Source: Phycisphaerae bacterium
GTDB taxonomy: Bacteria; Planctomycetota; Phycisphaerae; Phycisphaerales; SM1A02
Length of the DNA: 5,987 nucleotides
Assembly (NCBI GenBank): GCA_002690755.1
Contig: NZFT01000007.1
Span: 33,130-39,116, forward strand
Direction of reading: 5' to 3'
This document shows positions 5,676-5,987 of the stretch, piece by piece (position 1 is the first letter of the stretch; the number at the start of each line of letters is the position of its first letter). The translations under genes and the position numbers were made by a program. The notes below the pieces were generated by a model. The model saw only the letters and a list, made by a program, of their open reading frames with translations. It did not search any database and was not told the DNA's origin.

Positions 5676-5987
5676 TCAGCGACGCCGTTCCCAGCCTTCC
5701 GCGAGACGCCAGCAGCGGTGGATCCGCTTGTTCCGGAAGTCCTCCGGAACCGAGCGATTGCTGATCTCCCGGCAGCCGAAGGTCCCGGGCACCGCGTCCG
5801 GCGACATCTCGAAGCTTCGCGAATTCGTCGAGAAGAAGATCTCGCCCTTCGGTGCCGCGAATCGAGCGAGATCCCGGATCAAACCCGGATGGTCTCGATC
5901 GATCGAGAACGAGCCCGCCTTCATCCGCTTCGAGTTGGAGAAGGTGGGGGGATCGCAGATGATCGTGTCGTAGCGATCGGCGTCGTT
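5676..5987 (-). CDS. rlmL: 23S rRNA methyltransferase RlmKL, C-terminal fragment (cut by window edge)
   Basis: The visible 103 residues are the C-terminal end of the RlmK half of RlmKL, a bifunctional enzyme that in E. coli makes m7G2069 and m2G2445 in 23S rRNA using S-adenosylmethionine. The frame runs open from the window edge to the TGA at 5676-5678. The fragment begins with Y-D-T-I-I-C-D-P-P-T-F-S-N-S-K-R-M, the catalytic motif IV region with its D-P-P core. Next come D-R-D-H-P-G-L-I-R, the strand G-E-I-F-F-S-T-N-S-R-S-F, then V-P-E-D-F-R-N-K-R-I-H-R-C-W, which closely parallels the end of the E. coli enzyme. A short basic tail follows. An ATG at 5922-5924 is internal, not a start, because the motif lies before it. 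The N-terminal THUMP and RlmL parts are outside the window, so I cannot tell whether the gene is a full two-domain enzyme or a separate RlmK. The gene converges with the cytochrome gene across a 28-bp gap. Confidence 0.88.
   Translation of the reverse strand, partial: NDADRYDTIICDPPTFSNSKRMKAGSFSIDRDHPGLIRDLARFAAPKGEIFFSTNSRSFEMSPDAVPGTFGCREISNRSVPEDFRNKRIHRCWRLAEGWERRR

Noticed and set aside
5569..5973. Plus-strand open frame (134 residues) at the right end
   Set aside because: It overlaps the end of the cytochrome gene and is antisense to the RlmKL fragment, whose D-P-P-T-F-S-N-S motif is unmistakable.

Overview
The window reads as chromosomal DNA from a GC-rich Planctomycete, most likely in or near the Phycisphaerae. 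Four signs support this. Two secreted proteins end in the PAPG variant of the PEP-CTERM sorting tail (V-P-A-P-G, short hydrophobic stretch, arginine cluster). A third secreted protein ends in a Cys-bounded dockerin-like module of the form common in that class. Third codon positions are strongly G/C. An outer-membrane porin and a two-domain-type RlmKL methyltransferase show a diderm bacterium. The taxonomic placement is inference from these hallmarks, not from a search.

Layout: (1) 1-1235, plus strand, an OprB-type carbohydrate porin cut at its 5' end by the window edge. (2) 1236-1735, a poorly organised stretch with a 62-residue two-helix membrane protein (1417-1602) that matches only the C-terminal part of PepSY-associated transmembrane proteins. 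It is preceded by a short open frame (1295-1420) that overlaps it by four bases. This may be a coupled gene pair or the remains of a frameshifted or truncated gene. (3) 1736-2347, plus strand, a PEP-CTERM-tailed secreted protein of unknown function. (4) 2348-2650, a convergent intergenic region with a bulged hairpin and one very strong 14-bp perfect hairpin. (5) 2651-3271, minus strand, a second PEP-CTERM-tailed secreted protein. (6) 3272-3889, a 618-bp divergent intergenic region without a credible gene. (7) 3890-5647, plus strand, a secreted mono-heme c-type cytochrome-family protein fused to a C-terminal dockerin-like module. (8) 5676-5987, minus strand, the C-terminal 103 residues of the 23S rRNA methyltransferase RlmKL, cut by the window edge and convergent with the cytochrome gene across 28 bp.

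No single pathway links the genes. The common theme is the cell envelope: porin, small membrane protein, two proteins expected to be handled by an exosortase-type system, and a heme protein with a calcium-binding anchoring module. RlmKL is an unrelated housekeeping neighbour. I see no mobile element, CRISPR array, tRNA or rRNA. The most unusual item is the cytochrome-dockerin fusion; the PepSY-like fragment with its switch of coding frame is second. Nothing here amounts to a clearly new multi-gene system.
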